DNA from: Photorhabdus khanii NC19
GTDB lineage: Bacteria > Pseudomonadota > Gammaproteobacteria > Enterobacterales > Enterobacteriaceae
Reading direction: 5' to 3'
Length of the DNA: 62,214 nucleotides
Assembly: GCF_000517265.1 (NCBI RefSeq)
Contig: NZ_AYSJ01000011.1
Location: 63,292 to 125,505, forward strand
The notes under the pieces are model-generated. The model saw nothing but the letters and a program-made list of their open reading frames with translations. It did no database searches and had not been told where the DNA came from. Made by a program: the position numbers and the translations under genes. Shown here piece after piece: positions 29,846 to 40,947 of the stretch (the first letter of the stretch is position 1; every line of letters starts with the position of its first letter).

Positions 29846-32635
29846 TCAGTGCGCCTGATCCCAACTGTCACCAATACCCACATCCACTTTCAACGGAACA
29901 TCAAGCACCAAACTCTTCTCCATCAATTCACGAATTTTCTGTTCTGCATGTTCAAGTTGTGACTCATGAACCTCGAATACCAGCTCATCGTGAACCTGCA
30001 TAATCATGCGAACTTTCGGCGCTTCACTGATAATCCAGTCATCCACCGCAATCATTGCTTTTTTGATGATATCCGCCGCAGTTCCCTGCATTGGCGCGTT
30101 AATAGCTTCACGTTCTGCTGCCTTACGGCGCATACCACTGCGAGATTTGATATCTGGCAGATAAAGACGACGGCCATCCAGCGTTTCAACGTAACCCTGC
30201 TCTTCCGCTTGTTTACGAGTACGCTCCATATATGCCAATACCCCCGGATAGCGCTCAAAATAGAGATCCATATAGCGTTGAGCTTCACCGCGAGGAATAC
30301 CTAACTGACGGGAAAGACCAAATGCACTCATACCATAGATCAAACCAAAGTTAATCGCCTTAGCACTACGGCGCTGCTCACTGGTTACCTGTTCCAGTGG
30401 CAAACCAAAGACTTCTGCCGCCGTTGCCCGGTGAATATCTTGCCCTTCGGCGAAAGCCTTCAACAACCCTTGATCCTGAGACAAATGAGCCATTATCCGC
30501 AACTCAATCTGAGAATAGTCAGCGGCCATAATCCGGTAACTTTCAGGTGCCACAAATGCCTGACGAATGCGGCGGCCCTCTTCATTACGGACAGGAATAT
30601 TTTGCAGATTAGGATCACGTGAAGAGAGACGTCCTGTTGCCGTTACCGCCTGATGATAGGAAGTATGCACCCGTTTGGTCAGCGGATGGACCATCTGTGG
30701 TAGTTTATCGGTGTAAGTGGATTTCAATTTTACCAACCCACGATGCTCTAAGATCACTTTCGGCAACGCATGGGTATCCGCCAACTCTTCCAATACCTCT
30801 TCATTAGTGGATGGCGCACCACCCGGCGTTTTCTTTACTACCGGCAATTGCAATTTTTCAAACAATATCGCCTGCAACTGTTTTGGCGAAGCCAGATTGA
30901 AAGCCTCACCAGCCAGTTCATGAGCTTCTTTTTCCAACTCATCCAGACGGGTGGTAATTTCTTTTGAATGCTCAGCCAGAATATTTGCATCAATTAGTAC
31001 GCCTGTACGCTCCATACGGGAAAGCACCATGACCAATGGCATTTCTGTATTCAGGAATACTTTTTTCAGCGCTGGTGTTTTTTCCAACTGCGGCCACATA
31101 GTTTGATGTAGCAGCAAAGTGACATCTGCATCCTCTGCGGCGTACATTGCAGCTTGTTCCACCGGAACTTGATTAAAGGTGAGCTGATTTTTACCTTTAC
31201 CAGCAATCTCTTCAAACGTCGTGGTCTTATGATTCAGATGACGTTCAGCCAAGCTATCCATATCATGCCGCCCCATACCTGCAACGCTATTAAGTACATA
31301 AGATTCCAGCATGGTATCGTAAGCAATGCCTTGCAGTTCAATGCCATAGCGAGCCAGCACACCGCGATCAAACTTAATATTTTGACCAATTTTCAACAGG
31401 TTGCTGTCTTCAAGCAGCGGTTTTAATGCCGCCAACACTGCCTCTCTGTCAAGTTGTTCCGGCGCGCCCAGATAGTCATGGCCTAGAGGTAGATAGGCCG
31501 CATCTCCGGCAGAAATTGCGAATGACATACCCACCAAATTAGCAGTTAAAGTATCAAGGCTGTCAGTTTCGGTATCAAAAGCAAAAACCAGCGCTTTTTT
31601 CAACTTCTCAATCCACTCATCAAAGCTTTTTTGATCAAGAATAGTCTGATAATTATCAGAAGAGAGTGTGGCCGAAACAGATTTATCTTCCGTCGGAGAT
31701 GATTCATCATTACCAGTGGATGCCGGTTTTTTGCCTTTCTCTGCCAGCCAATCGCCGTTTGCCACATCACTCAACCAGCGTTTGAACTCATAACGAGAAA
31801 ATAACTGATGCAGTTTCTCCGTATCAGGCTCTTTGACTGACAAAGCAACACAGGTTTTATCCAACTCAACATCGGTTTTAATGGTTGCCAGTTTATAGGA
31901 GAGATAAGCGACATCTTTATGCTGCGCCATCTTATCTGCCAGCGTTTTCGCACCACGGAAACTGAGCCCGGCAATTTTATCCAGATTGGCAAAGATATTA
32001 TCCATGCCACCAATCCCTTGCAGTAATCCCAGTGCGGTTTTTTCTCCCACGCCAGGTACGCCAGGAATGTTGTCAGAAGAGTCTCCCATCAATGCCAGAA
32101 AATCGATAATCAGATCTGGCGGCACACCATACTTTTCAACCACTTCTTCCGGCCCCAGAATGGTGTTATTCATTGTATTGATAAGCGTGATATTTGGCGT
32201 TACCAATTGCGCCATATCTTTATCGCCAGTGCTGATAAGCACCGCACGACCCTCTTTTTCCGCCTGTAACGCCAGTGTCCCGATAACATCATCGGCTTCT
32301 ACTCCCGAGACCACCAGCAGCGGCAACCCCATAGCTTCTACCATCTGATGTAACGGCTCTATCTGCACACGCAAGTCGTCCGGCATAGGAGGACGATGAG
32401 ACTTATACTCAGCAAACAATTCATCACGGAAAGTTTTACCTTTAGCATCGAATACCACCGCCACATGGCTCGGCTTGTACTGCATTACCAGACTGCGCAG
32501 CATATTCAATACGCCATACATGGCTCCGGTCGGTTCTCCTGCGCTGTTGGTCAGCGGAGGAAAAGCATGATAAGCACGATAAAGGTATGAGGAACCATCA
32601 ACCAAAATCAGGGGATTGTCTGCTATCTGAGCCAT
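29846..32635 (-). CDS. polA: DNA polymerase I
   Basis: Repair and Okazaki-fragment polymerase of 929 residues, the usual length. The N-terminal 5'-3' exonuclease domain (about 1-290) starts with the [13 protein letters not shown] motif. A 3'-5' exonuclease domain (about 330-520) has FDTETDSLD. The family A polymerase domain (about 525-929) carries [21 protein letters not shown], the O helix [14 protein letters not shown] and [11 protein letters not shown]. All key residues look intact, including the proofreading acidic residues. Confidence 0.98.
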   Translation of the reverse strand: MAQIADNPLILVDGSSYLYRAYHAFPPLTNSAGEPTGAMYGVLNMLRSLVMQYKPSHVAVVFDAKGKTFRDELFAEYKSHRPPMPDDLRVQIEPLHQMVEAMGLPLLVVSGVEADDVIGTLALQAEKEGRAVLISTGDKDMAQLVTPNITLINTMNNTILGPEEVVEKYGVPPDLIIDFLALMGDSSDNIPGVPGVGEKTALGLLQGIGGMDNIFANLDKIAGLSFRGAKTLADKMAQHKDVAYLSYKLATIKTDVELDKTCVALSVKEPDTEKLHQLFSRYEFKRWLSDVANGDWLAEKGKKPASTGNDESSPTEDKSVSATLSSDNYQTILDQKSFDEWIEKLKKALVFAFDTETDSLDTLTANLVGMSFAISAGDAAYLPLGHDYLGAPEQLDREAVLAALKPLLEDSNLLKIGQNIKFDRGVLARYGIELQGIAYDTMLESYVLNSVAGMGRHDMDSLAERHLNHKTTTFEEIAGKGKNQLTFNQVPVEQAAMYAAEDADVTLLLHQTMWPQLEKTPALKKVFLNTEMPLVMVLSRMERTGVLIDANILAEHSKEITTRLDELEKEAHELAGEAFNLASPKQLQAILFEKLQLPVVKKTPGGAPSTNEEVLEELADTHALPKVILEHRGLVKLKSTYTDKLPQMVHPLTKRVHTSYHQAVTATGRLSSRDPNLQNIPVRNEEGRRIRQAFVAPESYRIMAADYSQIELRIMAHLSQDQGLLKAFAEGQDIHRATAAEVFGLPLEQVTSEQRRSAKAINFGLIYGMSAFGLSRQLGIPRGEAQRYMDLYFERYPGVLAYMERTRKQAEEQGYVETLDGRRLYLPDIKSRSGMRRKAAEREAINAPMQGTAADIIKKAMIAVDDWIISEAPKVRMIMQVHDELVFEVHESQLEHAEQKIRELMEKSLVLDVPLKVDVGIGDSWDQAH

Positions 32636-33013
32636 AAGTCTTCTTCATTATCTGTTACGGGTGTAATAGGAATAGGATGCCACAGCAAGAAGCAGGAAAC
32701 GAATTTTGTGTGAATTTTCTTTGCTGAAGCCAGATCCAGATATTCACACTCTGCTATAAATCCTGTGGATAACTTTGTGTATAGATATTTCGACTTTCAT
32801 TCTGGCATAGACCGTTGATAAAAAAAATTTATCAACGGTGGGTAAAAATCAATGACTTATAATCCTAGTCATTAAACTGTCATATTACCTTATAGATCAC
32901 AGAGTTGTGGATATAACCGGAGTTTGTCTTACAAAGAATTCTTTCTGACACGCATTGTGCCAAAGCTTCTCACTCCGGCACATGCTCATGTTATTCTATT
33001 TCAGTAACCAACC
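32636..33013. other. polA-dsbA intergenic region with DnaA-box-like motifs
   Basis: A 378-base AT-rich gap holding the polA promoter. It contains an exact TGTGGATAA (complement of the DnaA box TTATCCACA) at 32764-32772, near-matches TGTGTATAG (about 32777-32785) and TGTGGATAT (32906-32914), and a 12-base inverted repeat at 32811-32839. No gene was seen. Whether DnaA binds is unknown. Confidence 0.5.
32811..32839. repeat. 12-bp perfect inverted repeat
   Basis: ACCGTTGATAAA (32811-32822) and TTTATCAACGGT (32828-32839) around a 5-base A loop, upstream of polA. It could form a hairpin in RNA or be a protein-binding palindrome. It has no clear terminator T-run beyond the stem. Confidence 0.6.
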
Positions 33014-33637
33014 TTACTTCTGCTTTAACAGGAAGTTAACAACGTCTGAATATGATTTCGCATAGGTATCAGCAGAAGTTGCATCAATGCCATTATTTCT
33101 CACCATATATTTGCCATTAACAAACATTGCTGGTACACCCCGCAGTTGCAAGTCCTGAGCGGCTTTTTGCTGCTTAACCACTAAGGATTTCACAACAAAA
33201 CTGTTCATTGCAGCATCATAATCTTCACCGGTTACTCCAGCTTTGATAAAGGTATTACGAATATCGGCCGGGGTGTTAATCGTCTGTGTTTTCTGAAGGC
33301 CCTCAAACAGTAGCGGAGTCACTTTATCTTCAACACCCATTGCCACTGCCACTGCCCAGGCCACAGTCAAATCTTTACCTAGTGGCCCTAGGAACTCCAC
33401 ATGATAACGAACGAAATTTGTTCCTTCCGGTAAATTCTGTTTCACAGTCTGCGGAACTTTAAAACTCTCTTCAAACTGATAGCAATGAGGACAATAGAAC
33501 GAGAAGAACTCCAGCACCTGTGGTTGATTTGCCACAGGTGATTTCAGTTCAACATACTGTGTTCCTTCGGTAAAACTAGCAGCAGAGGCACCAAATGCCA
33601 TCATCATTCCGACTAAAGCTAACCAAAACTTTTTCAT
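33014..33637 (-). CDS. dsbA: Thiol:disulfide interchange protein DsbA
   Basis: Periplasmic oxidase that introduces disulfide bonds into exported proteins and is reoxidised by DsbB. It has 207 residues from ATG 33635-33637 ([10 protein letters not shown]), with a signal peptide of about 19 residues ending ASA. The active site CPHC (C49 and C52 of the precursor) and the cis-proline loop GVPAMFVN are present. It follows srkA by 20 bases, the usual two-gene unit. Confidence 0.97.
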   Translation of the reverse strand: MKKFWLALVGMMMAFGASAASFTEGTQYVELKSPVANQPQVLEFFSFYCPHCYQFEESFKVPQTVKQNLPEGTNFVRYHVEFLGPLGKDLTVAWAVAVAMGVEDKVTPLLFEGLQKTQTINTPADIRNTFIKAGVTGEDYDAAMNSFVVKSLVVKQQKAAQDLQLRGVPAMFVNGKYMVRNNGIDATSADTYAKSYSDVVNFLLKQK

Positions 33638-33657
33638 AAATATCTCCATGATAAACA

Positions 33658-34650
33658 TTAATACATGGGGTTAAGCTGCAAAGGGGATTCTTGTAACAGC
33701 TTAATCTGCCCAGCAAAAAGTGACGTCTGTTTTAACCAAAAATCGGCATCTGTCATCCAGGGGAACGCTCTGGGAAAAGCAGGATCTTGCCAACGTCGGG
33801 CAACCCATGCCAAATAATAGACCATCCGCATAGCACGCAATGATTCTATTAATGACAACTCCCCAAGGTCAAAATCCGTAAACTCACCATAAGCTTCCAA
33901 CAGAGTATCCAACTGTAATAGCTGCTCTTGACGGGAGCCATGAAGCAACATCCATAAATCCTGAACTGCCGGACCATTACGCGCATCATCAAGATCAACA
34001 AACCAGGCTTCGTCACGCCACAGGATATTACCTGGGTGGCAGTCACCATGAAGCCTCAATATTTGCCAATCGTCGCGCCAATTGGATTCTACAGCGTTTA
34101 TCAGATCATCCAATACAGCCAAAAATTGCACTTTCTGTACTGAAGGAACTAACTCACATGCAGCCAAAAACTGTCGCGGCTGGTGCAAATACTCATTTAA
34201 CCCAATAGTTGGGCGAGAGGTAAATTTTTGCCGACGACCAATCTGATGAATTCTACCTAACAAACGACCCACATCTTCTAACTGAAAGAGATTATCAGAT
34301 TCATATTGGCGGCCACCGATACTTGGGAAAACAGCAAAAAAGAAATCCTTAAAAGTCAATAAAGTTTGCTGATCAAACACCAAAGGCGCGGCCACCGGCA
34401 AATCAGCCTGTTGCAGCGCCAGGGAAAAATCATGCTCTTCCTGAATCTGTTGCCGATCCCAGCGCTGTGGCCGATAAAATTTTACGACATAACGTTTACG
34501 ATCTTCATCTGTAAACTGATAAACACGGTTCTCATAACTGTTTAATTCTGTCAGCCCAGAATCTATGTATAGTCCGGTCTGCACCAATGCATCCATAATC
34601 AAATCCGGTGTTAATTCCCGGAAATTAAAAGCAGACTGGTTTGTTAGCAC
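33658..34650 (-). CDS. srkA: Stress response kinase A (YihE/RdoA)
   Basis: Serine/threonine kinase of the choline-kinase-like fold that limits cell death during stress in E. coli. It has 330 residues. The catalytic loop is [11 protein letters not shown] and the metal-binding motif is VDLDDA. Start [10 protein letters not shown]. Located between yihD and dsbA as in E. coli, where both are induced by the Cpx envelope stress system. Confidence 0.94.
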   Translation of the reverse strand: MLTNQSAFNFRELTPDLIMDALVQTGLYIDSGLTELNSYENRVYQFTDEDRKRYVVKFYRPQRWDRQQIQEEHDFSLALQQADLPVAAPLVFDQQTLLTFKDFFFAVFPSIGGRQYESDNLFQLEDVGRLLGRIHQIGRRQKFTSRPTIGLNEYLHQPRQFLAACELVPSVQKVQFLAVLDDLINAVESNWRDDWQILRLHGDCHPGNILWRDEAWFVDLDDARNGPAVQDLWMLLHGSRQEQLLQLDTLLEAYGEFTDFDLGELSLIESLRAMRMVYYLAWVARRWQDPAFPRAFPWMTDADFWLKQTSLFAGQIKLLQESPLQLNPMY

Positions 34651-34665
34651 ATTCTATTCTCTTGA

Positions 34666-34874
34666 TTAATCTGTAATAACGCCACGGGCGCACAATAACG
34701 CAGTTTTAAAATCTGCTTCGTGATCCTTTTTCAGCCCCGGAATTTCTCCTGTTGCCTCAGCATCACGCATTTTCAAGTGATAAATCAAAATATCATCGGT
34801 CAACTTAGATAATTCACCAAAAAAGCCCGCTTCTTTCGCCAACTTCTGCAAAAATTCAGCCGGTGATATTTCAT
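34666..34874 (-). pseudogene. yihD: yihD, internally deleted and frameshifted
   Basis: The family protein is about 89 residues. A good ribosome site (AAGGA) and ATG 34872-34874 start the expected MKYHRLN. After codon 7 the next 20 or so codons are missing and the frame is wrong. The remaining C-terminal 60 residues ([15 protein letters not shown] to ARGVITD) read well in another frame down to 34666. A TTG-started 61-residue product is possible but would lack the N-terminal helix. Upstream of srkA as in E. coli. The function of YihD is unknown. Confidence 0.7.
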
Positions 34875-35085
34875 ACCAAATTCCTTATAAACAAAATCCT
34901 ATACAAATTAACAGGGATAGCCGCACAGAGAAAGAATTGCTCTGTCAATAAGCGTAAAGATTGTTATTTTATCAGCGAGTTATCCGGTGATCTTATCTGA
35001 AAAACGTTTGGTGAAGCCCAAATTACCAAGCTAAAAAAGGTTATATTAGCGGGCAATAACCGTCTTAGCTGATAGATTGAACATT

Positions 35086-35676
35086 ATGCAACCAAAAATA
35101 AGCGGTGCGATCCTCGCAGGAGGCCGTGCTACCCGCATGGGCGGCCATGATAAGGGGTTAATTCTCTTAAATAGAATACCGCTGTACCAGCATATTGCGA
35201 ATAAGCTGTTGCCACAGGTAGATGAATTAATCATCAACGCCAACCGTAATCTGGATATTTACCGACAAAGTTGTGATCAAGTTGTTCCTGATTTGACACC
35301 AGATTTCTCTGGACCACTGTCTGGAATGCTGGCAACCCTAAAATCAGCCAGTCACGATTGGGTTGTGTTTGTTCCTTGTGATGTACCGGACTTTCCCCCT
35401 AATTTAGTTACTCGTTTATGGCAGGGAAAACAACAGGCATTGGCAGCCTATGCAGATGATGGCAATCGTGCTCATCCTACTCTCGCTTTGCTGCACTGTA
35501 GTCTGTTCTGTCAATTGGAAAATTATCTGGCTAATGGTGATCGCAAACTGATGCTGTTTATGCATAAGGTTGGCGCAATAGCCGTTCAATTTGACAATAA
35601 TCCAGCTACTTTTGCCAATCTGAACACACCAGAGGATTGCCGGAATTGGGAATATATGCAAGAGACCAAAAAATGA
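35086..35676 (+). CDS. mobA: Molybdenum cofactor guanylyltransferase MobA
   Basis: Transfers GMP from GTP to molybdopterin-Mo to form MGD, the cofactor of the DMSO reductase family. It has 196 residues from ATG 35086. A TTG three codons upstream (35077) would give MNIMQPK, resembling the E. coli start, so the exact start is uncertain. The nucleotidyltransferase motif LAGGRATRMGGHDKGL and the metal-binding PCDVP are present. Overlaps mobB by ATGA. Confidence 0.93.
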   Translation: MQPKISGAILAGGRATRMGGHDKGLILLNRIPLYQHIANKLLPQVDELIINANRNLDIYRQSCDQVVPDLTPDFSGPLSGMLATLKSASHDWVVFVPCDVPDFPPNLVTRLWQGKQQALAAYADDGNRAHPTLALLHCSLFCQLENYLANGDRKLMLFMHKVGAIAVQFDNNPATFANLNTPEDCRNWEYMQETKK

Positions 35677-36191
35677 GTACAAGACCTCTTCCACTGCTTG
35701 GCATCACGGCATACAGCAGTACAGGAAAAACCACGCTTCTCAAAAAAGTGATCCCATTATTGCGTCAACGGCAAATCCGGGTTGGTCTGATAAAACACAC
35801 TCATCACGATATGGATGTAGATAAACCGGGCAAAGACAGTTATGAACTGCGCAAAGCTGGCGCAGAGCAAACACTGGTCGCCAGCCAACAACGATGGGCA
35901 TTAATGGCAGAAACACCAGATTCACAGGAATTAGATTTGAGCTATCTTGCCAGTCGCTTTGATCCAGATTCACTGGATCTGATTCTGGTAGAGGGATTTA
36001 AGAGTGAGCCAATCAATAAGATTGCCTTATACCGCCGTATTCTTAACCATCCATTAAGTGATCTTCTTGATCAATATGTCATTGCTGTTGCCAGTGATGA
36101 AAAAGTAGAGACTCTTTTACCACAACTGAATATCAATCAACCTGAACAAGTGGCTGACTTTATTGTGGCGTGGCTGAATATGGAACACTAA
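35673..36191 (+). CDS. mobB: Molybdopterin-guanine dinucleotide biosynthesis protein MobB
   Basis: GTP-binding partner of MobA, dispensable but enhancing. It has 172 residues from ATG 35673, overlapping the mobA stop. The P-loop TAYSSTGKTTLL is near residues 10-21, with KHTHHDMD and EGFKSEP following. Family length and order are normal. Confidence 0.93.
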   Translation: MSTRPLPLLGITAYSSTGKTTLLKKVIPLLRQRQIRVGLIKHTHHDMDVDKPGKDSYELRKAGAEQTLVASQQRWALMAETPDSQELDLSYLASRFDPDSLDLILVEGFKSEPINKIALYRRILNHPLSDLLDQYVIAVASDEKVETLLPQLNINQPEQVADFIVAWLNMEH

Positions 36192-36302
36192 GTCATTTCT
36201 GCCTATGATCCATCACGAATGTGAAGACAACTGGAACACAGGCAAAAGATCAAAAACAACTTTTAATAAGGGAATGACCAACCGGCTGTACTCTTTTCTG
36301 GA

Positions 36303-37700
36303 TCAGACCCTAACCACCGAACCAGCCACCAGTCGCCCCTGATGGAACGTTGCCTGACGGGTAGGCAAACGTGCCACCGCCTCAGCAGAACAACTCGCAG
36401 CCACCAGGACAAAGTCAGCTTTATCACCCACTTGAGGCCAAATACGCTGTCCTTGGTCGTTAAGCGGCAACACACCTCCTGTAGCAATAGCCATAGAGCG
36501 GGAAAGATGAAATTCATCTGAACCACGGTACAATTGCGCATACAAATTAGCCTTCTCCAACATGTCACCAGTGCCGAATGGCGACCAGTGATCAATCACA
36601 CTGTCAGTACCCGTCATGATAAACACCCCTTTGGCTCTGAGTTGCGGTAACGGCATCATCAGGCTGCCGATCGGGACTGTGGAGGCAATAGTGATCTGCT
36701 GCTCCGCTAAACGGGAAGCGGTTTCTGCCAGTGTGCCCTCGTCCAACGTGGTCAAGGCGAAAGCGTGGCTAATAGTAACCTTACCTCGCAAGGCCGGTAT
36801 ATTCTCCACCGTATCAATCATGTAGTTGATAGCAGCAACGCCCTCCGGGCTAATCTCATGCAGATGAATATCTACACCGACGTTATTATCAAGCGCAATC
36901 TGGAACATAGTATCCAGTGATTTTTCCATCGCAGCATCCACGTTAGTCGGATCCAGCCCGCCAACGTATTGCACGCCCATCTGGATCGCCTCGCGCATCA
37001 GCCCTTCCACTTTGGAATGCAGTAAACCGTGCTGCGGGAAGGCAACAATTTCGCAAGTGAAATCATCACGGTGATTTTCCAAAGCATACTGTAAATGTTC
37101 CAGGCTTTTCAGACCACTAACCGGATCGATATTGCAATGGCTGCGTGCCACCGTACTGCCTTTAGATTGCAACAGGGCAATCAGGCTCTCCGCCCGCTGC
37201 TGCGAAGTAGGTAACAGTTTGGGGATCAGAGTCTGCTCCAGGGCAATCATATCCATAATGGTTTTACCCTGGCGCGGCCTCGGCGCCTGCCACGGACCAC
37301 TGTAGAAAGTTTTATCCAAATGGATGTGCATATCGCGGAAAGCGGGCAACAGCAACTGATCCTGTGCCTGATAGCATGGCTGATTCGTGTTAAGCGGCAT
37401 ACCGGAAACATGGATAGCAACGATCCTGCCATCTTTGATTTCCAACGTATATAATGCAGTACGGGTGCCAATCACCGTATCGCCGTCATACTCAAATCCC
37501 TCTTCCAGCAGCACATCACTTAGGTAGTAATGACGATCAGTAAGAGTAGTCCGCATCTGTGATACCTCGGCTACGACGGTTGACGGCACTGCCTGTGCGA
37601 TCCCGCCGGTCAGGGAAATCGCCGCGCAAACAGTGGTGAGCTTACCAGTTTGACTGAGAAAAGCCCTACGGCTTTGTTGTTGAAGTTTTTTCACATTCAA
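36303..37700 (-). CDS. yahJ: Tat-exported cytosine deaminase-like amidohydrolase (YahJ type)
   Basis: Metal-dependent hydrolase of 465 residues. The N-terminus has a twin-arginine signal (SRRAFLSQTGK at about 10-20, then a hydrophobic stretch ending AQA near 37). Metal ligands of the CodA-like fold are visible: DMHIHLDKTF (about 129-138), SHCNID, DIHLHE, SHAF and GTDSVIDHWSPFG. It closely resembles, from memory, E. coli YahJ, whose substrate is unknown. It stands alone between mobB and gorA, not a usual place for it, so it may have been acquired separately. Confidence 0.85.
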   Translation of the reverse strand: MNVKKLQQQSRRAFLSQTGKLTTVCAAISLTGGIAQAVPSTVVAEVSQMRTTLTDRHYYLSDVLLEEGFEYDGDTVIGTRTALYTLEIKDGRIVAIHVSGMPLNTNQPCYQAQDQLLLPAFRDMHIHLDKTFYSGPWQAPRPRQGKTIMDMIALEQTLIPKLLPTSQQRAESLIALLQSKGSTVARSHCNIDPVSGLKSLEHLQYALENHRDDFTCEIVAFPQHGLLHSKVEGLMREAIQMGVQYVGGLDPTNVDAAMEKSLDTMFQIALDNNVGVDIHLHEISPEGVAAINYMIDTVENIPALRGKVTISHAFALTTLDEGTLAETASRLAEQQITIASTVPIGSLMMPLPQLRAKGVFIMTGTDSVIDHWSPFGTGDMLEKANLYAQLYRGSDEFHLSRSMAIATGGVLPLNDQGQRIWPQVGDKADFVLVAASCSAEAVARLPTRQATFHQGRLVAGSVVRV

Positions 37701-38089
37701 TCCCTTTTATTTGATCCACCTGAAAAAAATTGGCTAAATCTAACCTTCTGAGGAATATTGCCCAGAATTTAGAACATATATAAGAAGGTTTTCAACAACA
37801 TCACCGCATTATCACAGCTTACTCTCGGGAAATTGTTCTGTAGAAATTATAGAAAGCCAGATAAGTCATAGAAGGGATAGATTTCATAACAGTTTTGCTG
37901 AGATTTTCTAAAGGAAGCTTCTAAATTTACGCCGAGACGATCCCAGGAGTTTGATAAGGTTTTCCAATCCCACCTTTTGGTAACCCAATCACCTCCCCGC
38001 TCCCCTTTAAGAAAAAGGCCGGATAAAACCGGCCTTTAAACGTATTTTCCAGAGAGAAAAGATGTATAGGTGGATTTTTGACAATATTA
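37701..38089. other. Intergenic region between gorA and yahJ
   Basis: About 390 bases. It holds the promoter region of the minus-strand yahJ-type gene and the gorA terminator at 38012-38037. No open frame with a ribosome site and no other structure was seen. Confidence 0.6.
38012..38037 (-). terminator. Terminator of gorA
   Basis: Nine-base stem AAAGGCCGG (38014-38022) with CCGGCCTTT (38029-38037), followed on the minus strand by a T-run at 38012-38016. It lies about 50 bases past the gorA stop. Confidence 0.85.
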
Positions 38090-39442
38090 TTACCGCATCG
38101 TTACAAACTCTTCCGCCGCAGTCGGATGAATTGCAACCGTGTTATCAAAATCTTTCTTAGTTGCTCCCATCTTCAATGCAACAACGAAACCTTGCAGCAT
38201 TTCATCCATTCCAAAGCCAATACCATGAATGCCGACAATCTTCTCTTCCGGCCCGACACACACCAGTTTCATCCGGCATGGCTGACGATGTTGAGTGACA
38301 GCGGTATACATTGCAGTGAAAGAAGAGTGATAAGTTTTCACCTGATCTTCACCAAACTGCTCTTTTGCCTGAGGTTCAGTCAGTCCTACAGTACCAATCG
38401 GCGGATGGCTGAATACGACAGTTGGAATATTAGTGTAATCCAGATATTCTTCCGGCTTATTATTAAACAAGCGTTCAGACAAACGACGACCAGCTGCAAC
38501 TGCAACAGGCGTTAATTCCACCGCACCAGTGTTATCACCTACTGCATAAATACTTTTCACATTGGTGTTCTGGTACTTATCAACCTTGATGTAGCCTTTT
38601 TCATTCAGTTCAACACCGGTTACAGACAGATTCAGATTATCCGTTGCCGGTTCACGACCAATAGCCCAAATCAAGGTATCAACGGTTTGTTCTTTGCCAT
38701 TTTGCAGTTGCAAAGTCAGGCTACCATCCACATTTTTAATCACTGCTTTCGGCACAGATTCAGTATGCAAAGTGGGCCCTTCGGTATTGATAACTTCCAG
38801 CAGTGTTTCAACAATCATCGGATCGAAAGTACGCAGAGGTGCATGCTGACGCACAAATAGATGGGTTTCACTGCCAAGTGCGTGCAATACGCCTGCGATT
38901 TCCACCGCAATATAACCCGCACCAACAACCGCAACCCGTTTTGGCATCTCTCCCAATTCAAAAAAACCATCAGAATCAATACCATATTCTGCTCCTGGTA
39001 CATCAGGACGTACAGGACGGCCACCTGTTGCAATCAGAATATGATCTGCGGTTATTTTCTCGCCATTCACTTCAACGGTGTGTGCATCAACAAAATGGGC
39101 GAAACCCTGGATCACATCAACTTTATTATTACCCAAACCACGTTCATAAGATTGATGGATACGATCAATATAAGCAGTACGACTAACAATCAGTGTCTTC
39201 CAATCAAAGCGGTTGACAGTGGTATCAAAGCCGTAATCCGGCCCGTACTGGTGGATAGACTCAGCAATTTGCGCCGCATGCCACATCACCTTTTTCGGCA
39301 CACATCCCACATTAACGCAAGTTCCTCCCAATGCTTTAGCCTCAATCAGGGCACATTTCTGTCCATACATAGCCGCACGGTTAATTGATGCAATACCACC
39401 GCTGCCACCACCAATTGCTATATAGTTGTAATGTTTACTCAT
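38090..39442 (-). CDS. gorA: Glutathione reductase
   Basis: Cytoplasmic FAD enzyme that regenerates reduced glutathione with NADPH. It has 450 residues from ATG 39440-39442 ([13 protein letters not shown]). The FAD motif GGGSGG is at 11-16 and the redox pair C42/C47 is in GGTCVNVGC. The NADPH motif is [12 protein letters not shown], and the interface histidine lies in AIHPTAAEE near the C-terminus. Neighbour of rlmJ as in E. coli. Confidence 0.97.
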   Translation of the reverse strand: MSKHYNYIAIGGGSGGIASINRAAMYGQKCALIEAKALGGTCVNVGCVPKKVMWHAAQIAESIHQYGPDYGFDTTVNRFDWKTLIVSRTAYIDRIHQSYERGLGNNKVDVIQGFAHFVDAHTVEVNGEKITADHILIATGGRPVRPDVPGAEYGIDSDGFFELGEMPKRVAVVGAGYIAVEIAGVLHALGSETHLFVRQHAPLRTFDPMIVETLLEVINTEGPTLHTESVPKAVIKNVDGSLTLQLQNGKEQTVDTLIWAIGREPATDNLNLSVTGVELNEKGYIKVDKYQNTNVKSIYAVGDNTGAVELTPVAVAAGRRLSERLFNNKPEEYLDYTNIPTVVFSHPPIGTVGLTEPQAKEQFGEDQVKTYHSSFTAMYTAVTQHRQPCRMKLVCVGPEEKIVGIHGIGFGMDEMLQGFVVALKMGATKKDFDNTVAIHPTAAEEFVTMR

Positions 39443-39552
39443 TTGGATCGTTTCCATCTAATCAGTGTAAAGGGTCAATACCCGAAAGCCTATTATGGCA
39501 AAAAGTATCAATCAGTTGTGATGGTTCTGGCTCTCACTGCCATTGCTGAAAG

Positions 39553-40395
39553 TTATTCTGGTGCAATCCATTTAACCAATGTGTGGCCTGTTCCTTCCGG
39601 CACCAGAGCCTTATGTAACCACGGCAATACCGATTTCATCTGCTGTTCCAGCTTCCAGGGAGGATTAATTACGATCATGCCAGAGGCGGTCATTCCCCGT
39701 TGATCACTATCAGGCCGGACAGCCAGCTCAATTTGCAAAATTCGGCGAATACCGGTTGCTTCCAAATCTCTAACCAAGCGTTTGATCTGCTGGCGTAATA
39801 CCACCGGATACCACAACGCATAAACACCGGTCGCAAAACGTTTATAACCTTCCTGAATTGCCTGAACAACCGCCTGATAATCAGATTTCAGCTCATAAGG
39901 AGGATCAATAAGGATAAATCCACGACGGCTCTGAGGTGGCAATTGTGATTTTAATTGCTGATAACCATCTTCACGCACAACCCTGGAACGGTTATCACGG
40001 GAGAACTCATTACGTAATAAAGGAAAGTCACTCGGATGCAATTCGGTCAGTCCGAGTTTATCGTTCTGCCGTAGCAAATGGCGGGCAATTAAAGGCGATC
40101 CCGGATAATAGCGTAAATTGCCATTCTGATTCAGCGCAGTCACTGCACTTATATAAACTTTCAATTCTTGTGGTAAATCCTCACGCTGCCAGACGCGGGC
40201 AATCCCCTCCAGATACTCACCGGTACGTTCAGCGCGTTCAGCGCTGAGTTGATAGCGACCAGCACCAGCATGAGTATCCAAATAGAGAAAAGGTTTTTCC
40301 TTTTCTTTAATAGATTCAATGATCAGGCTTTGTACAGTGTGTTTCAGCACATCGGCATGATTACCGGCGTGAAAGCTGTGACGATAACTTAGCAT
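39553..40395 (-). CDS. rlmJ: 23S rRNA m6A2030 methyltransferase RlmJ
   Basis: SAM-dependent enzyme that methylates A2030 of 23S rRNA. It has 280 residues, exactly the E. coli length, starting MLSYRHSFHAGNHADVLKH. The SAM motif LDTHAGAGRY and the catalytic DPPYEL are intact. Single gene upstream of gorA on the same strand. Confidence 0.97.
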   Translation of the reverse strand: MLSYRHSFHAGNHADVLKHTVQSLIIESIKEKEKPFLYLDTHAGAGRYQLSAERAERTGEYLEGIARVWQREDLPQELKVYISAVTALNQNGNLRYYPGSPLIARHLLRQNDKLGLTELHPSDFPLLRNEFSRDNRSRVVREDGYQQLKSQLPPQSRRGFILIDPPYELKSDYQAVVQAIQEGYKRFATGVYALWYPVVLRQQIKRLVRDLEATGIRRILQIELAVRPDSDQRGMTASGMIVINPPWKLEQQMKSVLPWLHKALVPEGTGHTLVKWIAPE

Positions 40396-40784
40396 TAGGT
40401 TTTAGATCCCAGAGCAGAGAATAGATTACTTGCCAGTATGGAATACCTGACAACTAAAAAACCATCCCAGTAGATGAGATAGATGGTAAGACATCATTAT
40501 AGCCCCATTAGCGATAAAAATGGCAGGATCCTGAATATCAAACTCAGAAAAGCAATCTTGTCATATTCATTAACGTTTAGGATAGGTAAAACATTTTGTC
40601 AGGATAAAATATGATATTCAAGAAAGTGCTGCTACCTGCGTTCTCACTGTCAATCATAAAAAATACTTACATACCATAAATAAGCAAAAGTTGTAAAATC
40701 AAAAAACAAGACATTAAACTATCACTACAATCAAGAAAAATGGCTAAAGTAAAAGCATAAATAAAGTGGACAAAGGAAAGAAAA

Positions 40785-40913
40785 ATGGCTGAGTATTATC
40801 GGAAACATTTAGTAATATCGTTAAATAGTACGTGTAAAAAATAGAAAAGAAAAAGAAGCAGAGAAAGAAAAGGAAAAAACAAAAGAAACTGAAAGAGATT
40901 AAAGGTGGTTATT
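40785..40913 (+). pseudogene. Possible degenerate small gene
   Basis: A strong AAAGGAAAG ribosome site precedes ATG 40785, and the frame MAEYYRKHLVISLN stops at TAG 40842-40844. If one base is skipped in the A-rich run near 40835, the frame continues with a Lys/Glu-rich tail (KNRKEKEAEKEKEK) to a TAA at about 40911-40913. It could be a decayed T6SS accessory gene or chance. No family recognised. Confidence 0.25.
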
Positions 40914-40947
40914 AATAATACTCAATTTTAATAAAACAACTAAGCTT

